DNA of 64,000 nt from Yinghuangia aomiensis (GCF_039542225.1 NZ_BAABHS010000024.1:1-64000); one strand, 5' to 3'. Shown: positions 24,988-33,799, counted from the stretch's first letter. The notes: a model not told the origin generated them from the sequence alone. Made by a program: numbers and translations.

Positions 24988-26172
24988 TTGGAAGACCACG
25001 ACAGCATTCGCGCCCGGGTACGGGACCTCGTCGCCCGGCACGATCCCGGTGCCATGCCGCAGCGCGAGTTCCTCGGGCACCGGTTCGACGCCGGGCTCGC
25101 CTGGGTGCACGCACCCGAGGGCCTCGGCGGCCTCGGGGCGTCCCGCGCCCTGCAGCCCGTCGTCGAGGAGGAACTGGAAGCCGCCGGTGTCCCGCGGCTG
25201 AACGGGGCGCGCAACCCCATCGGCCTCGGCATGGGCGCCCCCACCGTCCTCGCGCACGGCACGGACGAGCACCGGGCCCGCTTCCTGCGCCCGCTGTGGA
25301 CCGGCGAAGACGTCTGGTGCCAGCTGTTCAGCGAGCCCGGCGCCGGATCCGACCTCGCCGGGCTGGCGACCCGCGCCGTCCGCGACGGCGACGACTGGGT
25401 CGTCAACGGCCAGAAGGTCTGGACGTCGCTCGCCCACCACGCCCGCTGGGCGATGCTCCTGACGCGCACCGACCCGGACGCGCTCAAGCACCAGGGCATG
25501 ACCTACTTCATCCTCGACATGCGGGCCCCCGGCGTCGAGGTCCGCCCGCTCCGGCAGGCCACCGGACAGGCCGAGTTCAACGAGGTGTTCCTCAACGACG
25601 TCCGCATCCCCGACACGATGCGCGTCGCCGAACCCGGCCAGGGCTGGACGGTCGCCACCACCACGCTCATGAACGAACGCGTCGCCATCGGCGCCGCCGC
25701 CGCGCCCCGCGAAGGCGGCCCGCTGGGCGAGCTGATGACGCTGTGGCGGGAACGCCCCGACCTGCGGACCCCCGGCCTCCACCACCGCCTGGTCCGCCTG
25801 TGGGCCCGCGCCGAGGCCTCCCGCATCGGCAACGAGCGCTCCCGGCAGGCGTCCGCGGCGGGCAAGCCCGGCCCCGAGGGATCGGCCGCGAAGCTGGCGT
25901 ACGCGGCGCTCGCCCAGGACACCAGCCGCCTGCACCTGGAGCTGACCGGCGCGGACGCGCTCACGTACGACGACTACACGTTCCGGCGCAGCAACATGAC
26001 CGGCAGCGGCGAGGTCCGCTGCACCGGCTTCCACTACCTGCGGACCCGCGCCAATTCGATCGAAGGCGGCACCAACGAAGTCCTGCGCGGCATCATCGCC
26101 GACCGGGTGCTCGACCTGCCCCGCGAACCGCGCACCGACACCCGGATCCCCTGGAAGGACATCCCCCGGTGA
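24988..26172 (+). CDS. Acyl-CoA dehydrogenase, first subunit of a pair
   Basis: FAD enzyme introducing an alpha,beta double bond in an acyl-CoA. 394 aa: CQLFSEPGAGSDLAG (FAD/substrate loop), DDWVVNGQKVWTSLAHHARW, GWTVATTTLMNERVAIG and NSIEGGTNEVLRGIIADRVL near the C-terminus. TTG 24988 is chosen with GGAGG 5 nt upstream; ATGs at 24907 and 24919 fall inside the promoter described above. Stop overlaps the next dehydrogenase (GTGA), which points to a heteromeric enzyme. Confidence 0.9.
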   Translation: MEDHDSIRARVRDLVARHDPGAMPQREFLGHRFDAGLAWVHAPEGLGGLGASRALQPVVEEELEAAGVPRLNGARNPIGLGMGAPTVLAHGTDEHRARFLRPLWTGEDVWCQLFSEPGAGSDLAGLATRAVRDGDDWVVNGQKVWTSLAHHARWAMLLTRTDPDALKHQGMTYFILDMRAPGVEVRPLRQATGQAEFNEVFLNDVRIPDTMRVAEPGQGWTVATTTLMNERVAIGAAAAPREGGPLGELMTLWRERPDLRTPGLHHRLVRLWARAEASRIGNERSRQASAAGKPGPEGSAAKLAYAALAQDTSRLHLELTGADALTYDDYTFRRSNMTGSGEVRCTGFHYLRTRANSIEGGTNEVLRGIIADRVLDLPREPRTDTRIPWKDIPR

Positions 26173-27335
26173 CCACCACCAGCCCGGCCAATCCGCCGAT
26201 TCCCGTGCTCGTGAACAGCGACGTCGAGGACGACCTGCGCGCCGCACTCCGCTCGCTCCTGCGCGAACGCAGCGCATGGCAGCGCGTGCTGCCTCGCCTC
26301 GACACTCCCGACGAGCCGTACGACGACGCGCTGTGGGAGACCCTCACCCGGGAACTCGGCCTCGCCGGCCTCCTCATCCCGGAGAAGTTCGGCGGCGCCG
26401 GCGCCACGGCCCGGGAGGCCGCCGTGGTGCTGGAGGAACTCGGGCGCTTCCTCACGCCCGTCCCCTACCTGGCCAGCGCCGTCCTCGCCACCACCGCGAT
26501 GCTCAGCTGCAGCCCGTGGGCCGAGGCGGACATCGCCGACGACCTGGCGGTGCTCGCGGCCGGATCCGGCACGGCAACCCTGGCGGTCTCGGCCCACCTC
26601 GGGCCCGACGCGGCCTTCCCCGACGCGGTCGCCGGGGTGCCGGGCGGCACGGGCGTCACACTCACCGGCACGGTCCCCCACGTCCTCGCCGCCGATCGGG
26701 CCGACCTGCTGGTCGTCCCCTATGTCGTCGACGGCGCGCCGCATCTCGCGCTCGTCCGCACCGGCGGCTCCGGCGTCGCCGCCTCCCGCGAAACCGCGCT
26801 GGACGGCACCCGCCCGCTGAGCACGCTGGACCTCGACGGCGCCGAGGCCCGCGTGCTGGCGGGCCCGGACGTGGCGGCGGCGGCCCTGCGGCACACTCTC
26901 ACGACCGGCGCCGCCCTGCTGGCCTCCGAGCAGCTCGGCACCGCGGAACAGGCCTTCGAGACGGCGGTCGAATACCTGCGCACCCGGCACCAGTTCGGCC
27001 GCCCGTTGGGGTCCTTCCAGGCGCTGCGGCACCACGCCGCCGACCTGTGGTCGGACCTGGCCGCGGCCCGGGCCACCGCCCGCTACGCGGCGGCGTGCGC
27101 CGCCGACGACTCGGACGACTTCCCGCTCGCCGCCGCCCTGGCGGCCGCGCACGTCGGCGAGATCGCCGTCCGCACCGCGGAGGAGAGCCTGCACCTGCAC
27201 GGCGGGATCGGGTTCACCTGGGAGCACCCGGCGCACCTGTACGTCAAGCGCGCCATGAGCGCATCGGTCATGCTCGGCACCCCGGACCGCCATTACGCGG
27301 CTCTCGCGCAGTTCGCGGACATCCCCGTCGCGTAA
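26169..27335 (+). CDS. Acyl-CoA dehydrogenase, second subunit of a pair
   Basis: 388 aa, start GTG 26169 overlapping the upstream stop. N-terminal helices ELGLAGLLIPEKFGGAGATAREAAVVLEELGRFLTPVP are clear, and the C-terminal domain has YLRTRHQFGRPLGSFQALRHHAADLWSDL and LHLHGGIGFTWEHPAHLYVKRA. The SEPGAGSD loop of ordinary acyl-CoA dehydrogenases is missing, while TWEH supplies the glutamate seen in steroid-degradation FadE27/ChsE2-type subunits. So FAD and active site are likely shared with the partner in an alpha2beta2 enzyme. Confidence 0.9.
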   Translation: MTTTSPANPPIPVLVNSDVEDDLRAALRSLLRERSAWQRVLPRLDTPDEPYDDALWETLTRELGLAGLLIPEKFGGAGATAREAAVVLEELGRFLTPVPYLASAVLATTAMLSCSPWAEADIADDLAVLAAGSGTATLAVSAHLGPDAAFPDAVAGVPGGTGVTLTGTVPHVLAADRADLLVVPYVVDGAPHLALVRTGGSGVAASRETALDGTRPLSTLDLDGAEARVLAGPDVAAAALRHTLTTGAALLASEQLGTAEQAFETAVEYLRTRHQFGRPLGSFQALRHHAADLWSDLAAARATARYAAACAADDSDDFPLAAALAAAHVGEIAVRTAEESLHLHGGIGFTWEHPAHLYVKRAMSASVMLGTPDRHYAALAQFADIPVA

Positions 27336-27342
27336 CGCGACG

Positions 27343-27382
27343 CCTGCGGCGATCGGACGGGCACACCGCCGATCGCCGCAGG
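27343..27382. terminator. Terminator between convergent genes
   Basis: A perfect 14-bp stem (CCTGCGGCGATCGG at 27343-27356 pairing with 27369-27382), loop 12 nt, between the second acyl-CoA dehydrogenase (+) and an NTF2-fold gene (-). Confidence 0.85.
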
Positions 27383-27409
27383 AACCCGCGACTCCGGCGC
27401 CGCGGCCGC

Positions 27410-27847
27410 TCAGCCCAGGTCCGGCGGCGTCTTCGCCGCGTCCATGCGGAACACCCGCCGATTGATCCTCCAGCCGGCGGCCGTGCGGACCGCGTGGTCG
27501 GCGAAGCGTCCGGACGTGTGCGGGACGCCCGCCCGTTCACCGGCGGCGGTATTGAACATGCCGAGCATGTAGTAGTGCACCGTCGCGCCCTCGGGCGTCG
27601 GCTCGATCCACAGGTTGGCGACGACGTGCCAGGTATGGCCGGAGGACCAGCCGGCGGTGTCGCGGGCGTGCTGCACCAGGGCGTCGATCCCCTCGTAGAC
27701 GCCGACCCCCACGAGTTCGGTGACGACCTCCGCGGTGAAGAGACCAGCGAGCGCGGCGTAGTCGCCGTAGTCGGAGAAATGACAGAACTTCGCCGGAAGT
27801 TCCGCCAGTTCGAGGCGGTCCGCGACCGCAAGACGTGCAGGTGCCAC
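27410..27847 (-). CDS. SnoaL_4/NTF2-like protein
   Basis: 145 aa. ELAELPAKFCHFSDYGDYAALAGLFTAEVVTELV, GIDALVQHARDTAGWSSGHTWHVVANLWIEP and VRTAAGWRINRRVFRMD follow the SnoaL_4 pattern of catabolic dehydratases/isomerases. GTG 27847 is preferred (GAGGAG 6 nt upstream); GTG 27871 is possible. It is divergent from the extended SDR gene, sharing a control region at 27872-27974. Confidence 0.8.
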   Translation of the reverse strand: MAPARLAVADRLELAELPAKFCHFSDYGDYAALAGLFTAEVVTELVGVGVYEGIDALVQHARDTAGWSSGHTWHVVANLWIEPTPEGATVHYYMLGMFNTAAGERAGVPHTSGRFADHAVRTAAGWRINRRVFRMDAAKTPPDLG

Positions 27848-27974
27848 TGGTGCTCCTCGGGTAGGTGCCACGCCCTCCGGCCGCGGGTCCGGGCGTCGGA
27901 TCCCCGCGGCGTTGAGACCTCACAGGAATTAGCGTAGCTTGCACACTTATTCCCGTGCGAAGGTAGGCGGCAGC

Positions 27975-29396
27975 ATGACTACGCGCGTGTTCCTCACCGG
28001 CGCGACCGGCAACTGGGGCCGGTGCATCCTGCGCGAGTTCGCGGACCGGGGCGACCGGTTCCGGGTGGTCGCACTCGTCCTTCCCCACGAGCGCGACCAC
28101 CCGGTCCTCGCCGAGTTCGCCGGCATGCCCAACCTGGAGGTGGTCTACGGCGACCTCACCGACTACCCCACCGTGGCGGCCTGCGTCGCGCGCGCGGACT
28201 ACGTCCTGCACGTCGCGGCCGTGGTCTCGCCCTTCGCCGACGACCACCCGGACCTCGCCCGGGAGGTCAACATCGGCAGCGCCCGCAACATCGTCGACGC
28301 GGTGCGGGCCCAGCCGGATCCGGCAGCCGTCCGCGTGGTGATGGTCGGCTCCGTCGCCCAGACCGGGGACCGCAACCCGCCCCACCACTGGGGGCGCGTC
28401 GGCGACCCCCTGCGGGTGTCCCGCTTCGACGAGTACGGGCAGACCAAGGTCGTCGCCGAGCGCCTGCTGGTCGACTCCGGCCTCCCCCGCTGGGCGTGGC
28501 TGCGGCAGACCGGGATCTTCCATCCTGGCATGCTGGAGATCCGCGACCCGATCATGACGCACTCCCCGTTCGCGGGCGTCATGGAGTGGGCCTCCGCCGA
28601 GGACTCCGCCCGCCTCATGGCCGACATCTGCGAGGACGAGGTCCCGGAGGAGTTCTGGGGCGGTGTCTACAACATCGGCGGCGGCGCGGACTGGCGGCTG
28701 ACCAACTGGCAGCTCCAGACCGGCATCGCCGCCGCGCTCGGGGTGCCGGACGTCCGCCGCTGGTACGACCGGAACTGGTTCGCCACCCGCAACTTCCACG
28801 GCCAGTGGTACACCGACTCCGACCGCCTCGAACAGCTCGTCCCCTTCCGCACCGACACCTTCGACACCGCGCTCCGACGGGCGATCACCGCCAACCCCGG
28901 ACTCAAACGCGCCGGCAAGGTCCCCGGCCGGCTGGTGAAGCACGCCGTGATGAAGCCGCTCACCCGCAAGCCCCGCGGCACCATGGCCTTCATCCGCGAC
29001 GACGACCACGAGAAGATCGCCGCCTACTTCGGCTCCCGCAGCGCATGGGAAGCCATCGGCGACTGGTCCACCTTCGAAGCACCCGAACCCGACCGCACCC
29101 CCTCCTTCCTCGACCACGGCTACGACGAAGGCAAGGACCCGGAAGGCTGGACCCTCGCGGACCTGCGCGGCGCGGCCGACTTCCGCGGCGGCCGCCTCCT
29201 CGCCGACATCTTCGAACCCGGCGGCGTCGCCACGCCGCTGCCCTGGCAGTGCGCCGACGGGCATGTCTTCCGCGGCAGCCCGAGGCTGATCCTCACCGCC
29301 GGACACTGGTGCCCCGACTGCGTCCGCGACACCGCCGGCTACACCCGCCAAGCACAGACGAATGCGTTCCTCGCCCAGGTCGTGCACGGCAGCTGA
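27975..29396 (+). CDS. Extended SDR (NAD-dependent epimerase/dehydratase type) with C-terminal zinc-ribbon-like tail
   Basis: 473 aa. RVFLTGATGNWGRCILREF is the NAD(P) site; YGDLTD, YVLHVAAVVSP, MVGSVAQTGDR and YGQTKVVAE (catalytic Tyr/Lys) follow in extended-SDR order, and YNIGGGADWRLTNWQ is a substrate-side motif. 3-Beta-hydroxysteroid-type or sugar epimerase activity both fit. Unusual: after residue 330 there is about 140 aa beyond the normal fold, ending with CADGHVF and, 16 residues later, WCPDC, a probable zinc knuckle. GGCGG precedes ATG 27975. Confidence 0.85.
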   Translation: MTTRVFLTGATGNWGRCILREFADRGDRFRVVALVLPHERDHPVLAEFAGMPNLEVVYGDLTDYPTVAACVARADYVLHVAAVVSPFADDHPDLAREVNIGSARNIVDAVRAQPDPAAVRVVMVGSVAQTGDRNPPHHWGRVGDPLRVSRFDEYGQTKVVAERLLVDSGLPRWAWLRQTGIFHPGMLEIRDPIMTHSPFAGVMEWASAEDSARLMADICEDEVPEEFWGGVYNIGGGADWRLTNWQLQTGIAAALGVPDVRRWYDRNWFATRNFHGQWYTDSDRLEQLVPFRTDTFDTALRRAITANPGLKRAGKVPGRLVKHAVMKPLTRKPRGTMAFIRDDDHEKIAAYFGSRSAWEAIGDWSTFEAPEPDRTPSFLDHGYDEGKDPEGWTLADLRGAADFRGGRLLADIFEPGGVATPLPWQCADGHVFRGSPRLILTAGHWCPDCVRDTAGYTRQAQTNAFLAQVVHGS

Positions 29397-29443
29397 GCCG
29401 GTTCCCGCCGGTGCCTGCCGGAACTCGACGGTATATGGCGTAC

Positions 29444-29502
29444 GCAAATTTGCCGTAGGTGGCTGACTTCTCAGGGATGTGCGGCTACCGTGACCGCACA
29501 TC
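29444..29502. promoter_or_regulatory. Two palindromes upstream of the solute-binding protein gene
   Basis: GCAAATTTGC (29444-29453) is a perfect 10-bp palindrome in an AT-rich patch. Further on, GATGTGCGG (29476-29484) and CCGCACATC (29494-29502) form a perfect 9-bp inverted repeat with a 9-nt spacer. Candidate regulator sites for the gene at 29659; the second could also be a weak terminator for the SDR gene. Confidence 0.5.
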
Positions 29503-29658
29503 TCCGCGCGCAACGACCGTCGTCACCCCGCGTCGGCACGCCCGGCGGGCCCTCACGTGCATCCATTCGCCCGCCGGACGTGCCTCGTAGCGCGCGCAAT
29601 CCACGCGGCACCGCCTCGATCCCCCACGCGCCACATCTCGTCACCGGGAGGCACGATC

Positions 29659-31266
29659 ATGTCTGCACGCATTTTTGTACGGCATACACCACACGGCCCG
29701 TCCAGACGCCGCAGCGCCGCCGTCGCCAGCCTCGCGGCCTTGGGCCTGGCGATCAGCGCCTGCGGAGGCGGCGGCAGCGGCAAGAGCGCGTCCGCCACCG
29801 GAAGTCCGGCACCGGCGCGGTCCGGCGGCAAGCTGACCATGCTGGCGGTCCAGGACTCCGCCACGCTCGACCCCTTCCGGGTGGTCAACTCCGCTCTGGC
29901 GGACGAGCCGCGCATGGCGGCCCTGTACGACCCGCTGTTCGTCATCGACGCCAAGTCGCGCACGGTCGTGCCGCATCTCGGGGAGTCGCTGACCACGAAC
30001 GACAACGGCGCCTCGTGGACCATGAAGCTCCGTCCCGGAGTGGTCTTCAGCGACGGCTCGCCGTTCGACGCCGCCGCGGTCAAGCTCAACTACGACACGC
30101 AGGCCGACCCGGCGACCCGCTCGTCGCACATCGCGGTCGCCGCGGCCGTCAAGACCGACGTGGTCGACGACCTCACGCTGAAGCTGACCCCGGTGGGCGC
30201 GCCGAACCCGAACCTGGATCGCGGCATCGCGACCGAACTGACCTACATCATGGCCCCGTCCGCTATCGCCAAGGGCCCGGAGAAGTACGGCTCGGAGCCG
30301 ATCGGCGCCGGTCCGTTCGTGCTCAAGAGCTGGACCCGCGGATCCCAGCAGGTGTTCGAGCGGAACCCCGCCTACTGGCAGAAGGACAAGGGCCTGCCCA
30401 AGCTCGACCAGATCACGATCAAGAGCATTCCGGACATCAAGCAGGAGTACAACACCGTCAAGTCGGGCCAAGCCGACCTGTTCATCAGCTCCGACGGCAA
30501 GGTCCTCGAACAGGCGAAGAAGGAGCTGAACGTCGCCGAGTCGGCGACCGACGGCGGCCAGATCGTCCAGTTCAACCTGCGCAAGGCGCCGTTCGACGAC
30601 GTGCGGGCCCGGCGCGCCCTGACGCTCGCCCTGGACCCCGCCGACATCCCGAAGACCCTCGACAACGGCTACGTGCCCGCGAAGAGCTTCTTCACCGCCG
30701 ACAGCCCGTTCGTCGACCCGGCGGTCACCCAGCCGCCGCAGAACAAGGCGGAGGCGCAGCGGCTGTTCGACGAACTCGCCGCCGCGGGCAAGAAGGTGGA
30801 CTTCACCTACCTCGTGCCGCAGAACCCGTCGTCCCTCGCGGTCGCGGAGTACATGGCCAGTCGGCTCAAGGAGTTCCGGAACGTCTCGATGCGCGTCGAA
30901 GCCGCGGAGATCGGCGCGTACATCGTCAAGTACGCGGTCCAGCGCGAGTTCCAGGCGACGCTGACCCAGATCTGGGCGGCCGACCCGGAACCGCTGCTGT
31001 TCGGCTACTGGTACTCGCAGAGCCCGTTCAACATCGGCGGCTGGAACAGCCCCCAGGCGGACGCCGCCCTCGCGGCCGGCCGGGCGAGCACCGACCCGGC
31101 CGTCCGCAAGCAGGCCTATTCGGATCTGCAGAAGGCCCTGGTCGCCGACGTCCCGCTGTGGTCGTACGCGGAGTCCCTGTGCGGCACGATCTACAGCGGC
31201 AAGGTCACCGGCGTCGAAAGCTACAACGCAGGCGTCGTCTTCATGGACCGGCTCGGCCTGAAGTAG
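29659..31266 (+). CDS. Family-5 extracellular solute-binding lipoprotein
   Basis: 535 aa lipoprotein (lipobox LAISAC, Cys after about 36 residues, then GGGGSG). SBP_bac_5 features: GGKLTMLAVQDSATLDPFRV, LYDPLFVIDAKSRTVVPHLGESL, WTMKLRPGVVFSDGSPFDAAAVKLNYD, IGAGPFVLKSW, and VRARRALTLALDPADIPKTL. The family captures peptides, nickel or small organics for ABC import; no permease or ATPase gene is beside it, so it must dock elsewhere or work as an orphan receptor. In this island it may bind the catabolised substrate. GGGAGG 7 nt before ATG 29659. Confidence 0.92.
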   Translation: MSARIFVRHTPHGPSRRRSAAVASLAALGLAISACGGGGSGKSASATGSPAPARSGGKLTMLAVQDSATLDPFRVVNSALADEPRMAALYDPLFVIDAKSRTVVPHLGESLTTNDNGASWTMKLRPGVVFSDGSPFDAAAVKLNYDTQADPATRSSHIAVAAAVKTDVVDDLTLKLTPVGAPNPNLDRGIATELTYIMAPSAIAKGPEKYGSEPIGAGPFVLKSWTRGSQQVFERNPAYWQKDKGLPKLDQITIKSIPDIKQEYNTVKSGQADLFISSDGKVLEQAKKELNVAESATDGGQIVQFNLRKAPFDDVRARRALTLALDPADIPKTLDNGYVPAKSFFTADSPFVDPAVTQPPQNKAEAQRLFDELAAAGKKVDFTYLVPQNPSSLAVAEYMASRLKEFRNVSMRVEAAEIGAYIVKYAVQREFQATLTQIWAADPEPLLFGYWYSQSPFNIGGWNSPQADAALAAGRASTDPAVRKQAYSDLQKALVADVPLWSYAESLCGTIYSGKVTGVESYNAGVVFMDRLGLK

Positions 31267-31323
31267 CCGCCGGGGAAACGGCCTTCGGGGCGCGGCGGCG
31301 CCGATGGGAAGCTTCCGGACCTT

Positions 31324-31359
31324 CCCGCCCGCGCGCTGCGGACGCAGCGCGCGGGCGGG
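31324..31359. terminator. Strong hairpin after the solute-binding protein
   Basis: Arms 31324-31340 and 31343-31359 are perfectly complementary over 17 nt, leaving effectively a 4-nt loop. Placed between the rightward lipoprotein gene and leftward sequences, it serves as terminator from either side. Confidence 0.85.
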
Positions 31360-31365
31360 GCAGGC

Positions 31366-31645
31366 TCATCGGAAGGTGTGGCTCCCGGGCCCGGCGACCG
31401 GCTTGCGCGCCCGTCCGGAAGGCGGATGTCGGCTTCCGTCCCCGAGGGGACCGTGCGTCGAGGACGAAGCGGCCCTCCGCCAAGCGCCACGCCGACGCGA
31501 TCGTCCCGTACGGTGACACGAACTGCGCCTCCGCGGAGGTGAGTCCGCCGCCGGGACGGGGCTCGATCGTGAAGCGGCGGTAGCCCGCCGAGTCCGGGCC
31601 CGGCTCGGCAGGCGGCGGGATCCCGGCCACGTGCGTGTGCAGCGG
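31366..31645 (-). pseudogene. C-terminal remnant of a GH78 alpha-L-rhamnosidase with two frameshifts
   Basis: Reading leftward from 31645, LHTHVAGIPPPAEPG, AGYRRFTIEPRPGGGLTSAE, AQFVSPYGTIASAWRLAEG and RFVLDA follow the C-terminal domain of GH78 rhamnosidases. The frame then breaks: TVPSGTEADIRLPDGRA continues in a second frame and KPVAGPGSHTFR plus stop (31366-31368) in a third. Each change is explained by one missing base, near 31462 and near 31406. No start or catalytic domain remains; the fragment abuts the stop of the acyl-CoA dehydrogenase. Sequencing error could mimic one frameshift but not the loss of the N-terminal part. Confidence 0.8.
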
Positions 31646-31649
31646 CCGC

Positions 31650-32660
31650 CTACGCGGTCAGTTCGTCCCAGACCGCGGCTTCGCCGCCCGCGAGTGCCCG
31701 GGCGCCGAGGTATTCGGCGCTGTGCGTCTCCGAGCCGACTTCGCCCGGCCACGCCCACAGGCGCTTGGTGTAGTGGTGCAGCGGATACTCGCGCGTCACG
31801 CCCATGGCCCCGTGGAGCTGGTGCGCGGTGCGCGCGCACACCGAGGCGGTCTCGGCGGCGACCACCGCCGCGGCGGCGGCTGCGCCCAGGCGGGCGGGCA
31901 GCGCCGCCCCGGCATCGGCCGCGTGCCGGTCGACGGCGCGGGCGAGGGCGGCGTCGAGTCGGACGATCGCGACCTTCATGCCCGCCAGTCCGGCCGCCAC
32001 CGCCGGGATGCGGGCGAGCGGCTTGCCGAACTGCTCGCGCTGCATCACGTAGTCGCGGGTGAGCCGGTAGGCGCCTTCCGCGGCTCCGGCCACCGCGGCG
32101 GCGCGCAGCACCGTGTGCCGGCCGCGGACGTCCGGCATCGGCGGCGCGGAAGGCAGCGGCGTGCCGGCGGTGCCGACGATGGACAGCGTGTCGCGAGGTT
32201 CACCGGCGAGGTTTTCTGCTTCGTCAATCCGGGGGTCCTCGCCTGTCTCGACGAAGGAGGCGTCGTCGCCACCCCTGTAGACCACGACGCCTCCGCTCCG
32301 ACGCAGCCAGGGCACGCCCGGGATGCGGAGCACGGACATGTCCTCGCGGTATTCGCCGTCGAGTGCGAACGCGAGGGTTGTGTCGACGCCGCCGACCTCG
32401 TGGTCGTGCGCCAGTACCCACGCGGAGAGGGCGCTCTCGCCGACCGGCAGCCCCACGGCCCGCTCGGCGAGCGCACGGACGACGACCACCAGGTCGGCGA
32501 ACGTGCCGCCGGATCCGCCGCGGGCTTCGTCGACGCCGACGAGCGGCAGCCCGAGATCGCGCAGCGTCGCCCAGAGGCGGTCCGAGCCGCGTTCGTCCAA
32601 GGGGACGTCGTCGACCACGTCGGCGACCAGTCCCCGCAGCTCGCGTGCGTTGTCGGTCAT
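31650..32660 (-). CDS. Acyl-CoA dehydrogenase, small subunit of a pair
   Basis: 336 aa. Recognisable C-terminal helical domain: YRLTRDYVMQREQFGKPLARIPAVAAGLAGMKVAIVRLDAAL and HQLHGAMGVTREYPLHHYTKRLWAW, where the usual GGIGFTWEH block reads GAMGVTREY, keeping a Glu. The middle beta domain is shortened and SEPGAGSD is absent, so it is a partner subunit. Start overlaps the upstream dehydrogenase stop (ATGA), indicating an alpha2beta2 enzyme like the pair at 24988-27335. Confidence 0.88.
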   Translation of the reverse strand: MTDNARELRGLVADVVDDVPLDERGSDRLWATLRDLGLPLVGVDEARGGSGGTFADLVVVVRALAERAVGLPVGESALSAWVLAHDHEVGGVDTTLAFALDGEYREDMSVLRIPGVPWLRRSGGVVVYRGGDDASFVETGEDPRIDEAENLAGEPRDTLSIVGTAGTPLPSAPPMPDVRGRHTVLRAAAVAGAAEGAYRLTRDYVMQREQFGKPLARIPAVAAGLAGMKVAIVRLDAALARAVDRHAADAGAALPARLGAAAAAAVVAAETASVCARTAHQLHGAMGVTREYPLHHYTKRLWAWPGEVGSETHSAEYLGARALAGGEAAVWDELTA

Positions 32661-33790
32661 GGGCGGGTCTCCTGTTTGGCGATGATCGAGAGCAGGACGT
32701 CGGCGGCGCCGCCGCGGATCGTGAAGCCGGGCGACGCCAGCAGCGCCTGGCCCCAGGCGGCGGTCACGTCGGGCCGGTCCGGGCGGCAGACGTCGCGGGC
32801 GAACGCGATCACGTCGTTCTCGAAGGCGTTGCCGAGGTACTTCAGCGTCGCGGCCTCGACCACGGGAGCGGCCCCGGCGTCCACGCTCTCCGCGACGTTC
32901 CGGGCGAGGCGGCGCAGCGTCGCGAGCCGGGCGACCAGACGGCCCAGCGGCGCCCTCTGCTCGGGCCCGGCGTGCCGGAGCGCCAGCGCGAAGAGCGGGT
33001 AGGTGGACAGGAAGCGCTCCGGGCCCCCGCGTTCGAAGGACAGTTGTTCGGTGACCTGCCGCCAGGCGTTGCCGACGGTGCCGAGGACCCGGTGGGCGGG
33101 GACGAACGCGTCGGTGAAGGTCACTTCGTTGAAGTGGTGTTCGCCGGCGAGGTCGACGATGGGGGCCACCGCCACGCCGGGCGTGTCCATGTCGACGATG
33201 AACTCGGTGAGCCCTTCGTGCTTGCGTTCGCCGCGTTCGGTCCGCGCGAGCAGATAGGCGTGGGTGGCGTGGTGGGCGCCCGTCGTCCAGATCTTCCGGC
33301 CGGTGACCCGCCATCCGCCGTCGGCGGGAAGCGCGGTGGTGCGCACCGCGGCCAGGTCGGATCCGGCGTCGGGTTCACTCATGCCGAGGCAGAACACGGA
33401 CCTTGCCTCGGCGATGCCGGGAAGGATCTCCGCCTGCAACTCGGGGCTGCCGTGCCGGAGGACCGCGGGGCCGATCTGCCGGTCGCCGATCCAGTGCGCG
33501 GCGACGGGTGCGCCGGCGCGCAGGAGTTCCTCGTTGACGACGAGGCGCGCGAGCTGGCTGTGGCCGCCGCCTCCGACGTGCCGAGGCCAGGTCATGCCGA
33601 TGAGTCCCTGGGCGGCGAGTTCCCGGCTGAAGTCCGGGTCGAAGCCGCGCATCCAGTTGTCGCTGCGCGGCTCATAGCGCCCCTCGGCCTGCCATCGGCC
33701 GGTCAGGTCGCGGACCCGTCGCCGCAGTTCGTCGAGGTGCGGCGCGTCCTGCGGGGCCCGGGTCGTTTCGGAGGTCGCCTGGGGGGTCAT
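32657..33790 (-). CDS. Acyl-CoA dehydrogenase, large subunit of a pair
   Basis: 377 aa: IGMTWPRHVGGGGHSQLARLVVNEELLRAGAPV, CLGMSEPDAGSDLAAVRT, GGWRVTGRKIWTTGAHHATHAYLLART, and the C-terminus FTIRGGAADVLLSIIAKQ. In ordinary enzymes the last region is SIEGGTxEI; here the Glu is Arg, so this subunit may bind FAD but depend on the partner for the catalytic base. 9 bp downstream of the enoyl-CoA hydratase gene and translationally coupled to the next one. Confidence 0.9.
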   Translation of the reverse strand: MTPQATSETTRAPQDAPHLDELRRRVRDLTGRWQAEGRYEPRSDNWMRGFDPDFSRELAAQGLIGMTWPRHVGGGGHSQLARLVVNEELLRAGAPVAAHWIGDRQIGPAVLRHGSPELQAEILPGIAEARSVFCLGMSEPDAGSDLAAVRTTALPADGGWRVTGRKIWTTGAHHATHAYLLARTERGERKHEGLTEFIVDMDTPGVAVAPIVDLAGEHHFNEVTFTDAFVPAHRVLGTVGNAWRQVTEQLSFERGGPERFLSTYPLFALALRHAGPEQRAPLGRLVARLATLRRLARNVAESVDAGAAPVVEAATLKYLGNAFENDVIAFARDVCRPDRPDVTAAWGQALLASPGFTIRGGAADVLLSIIAKQETRP

Positions 33791-33799
33791 GGTGCCTCC

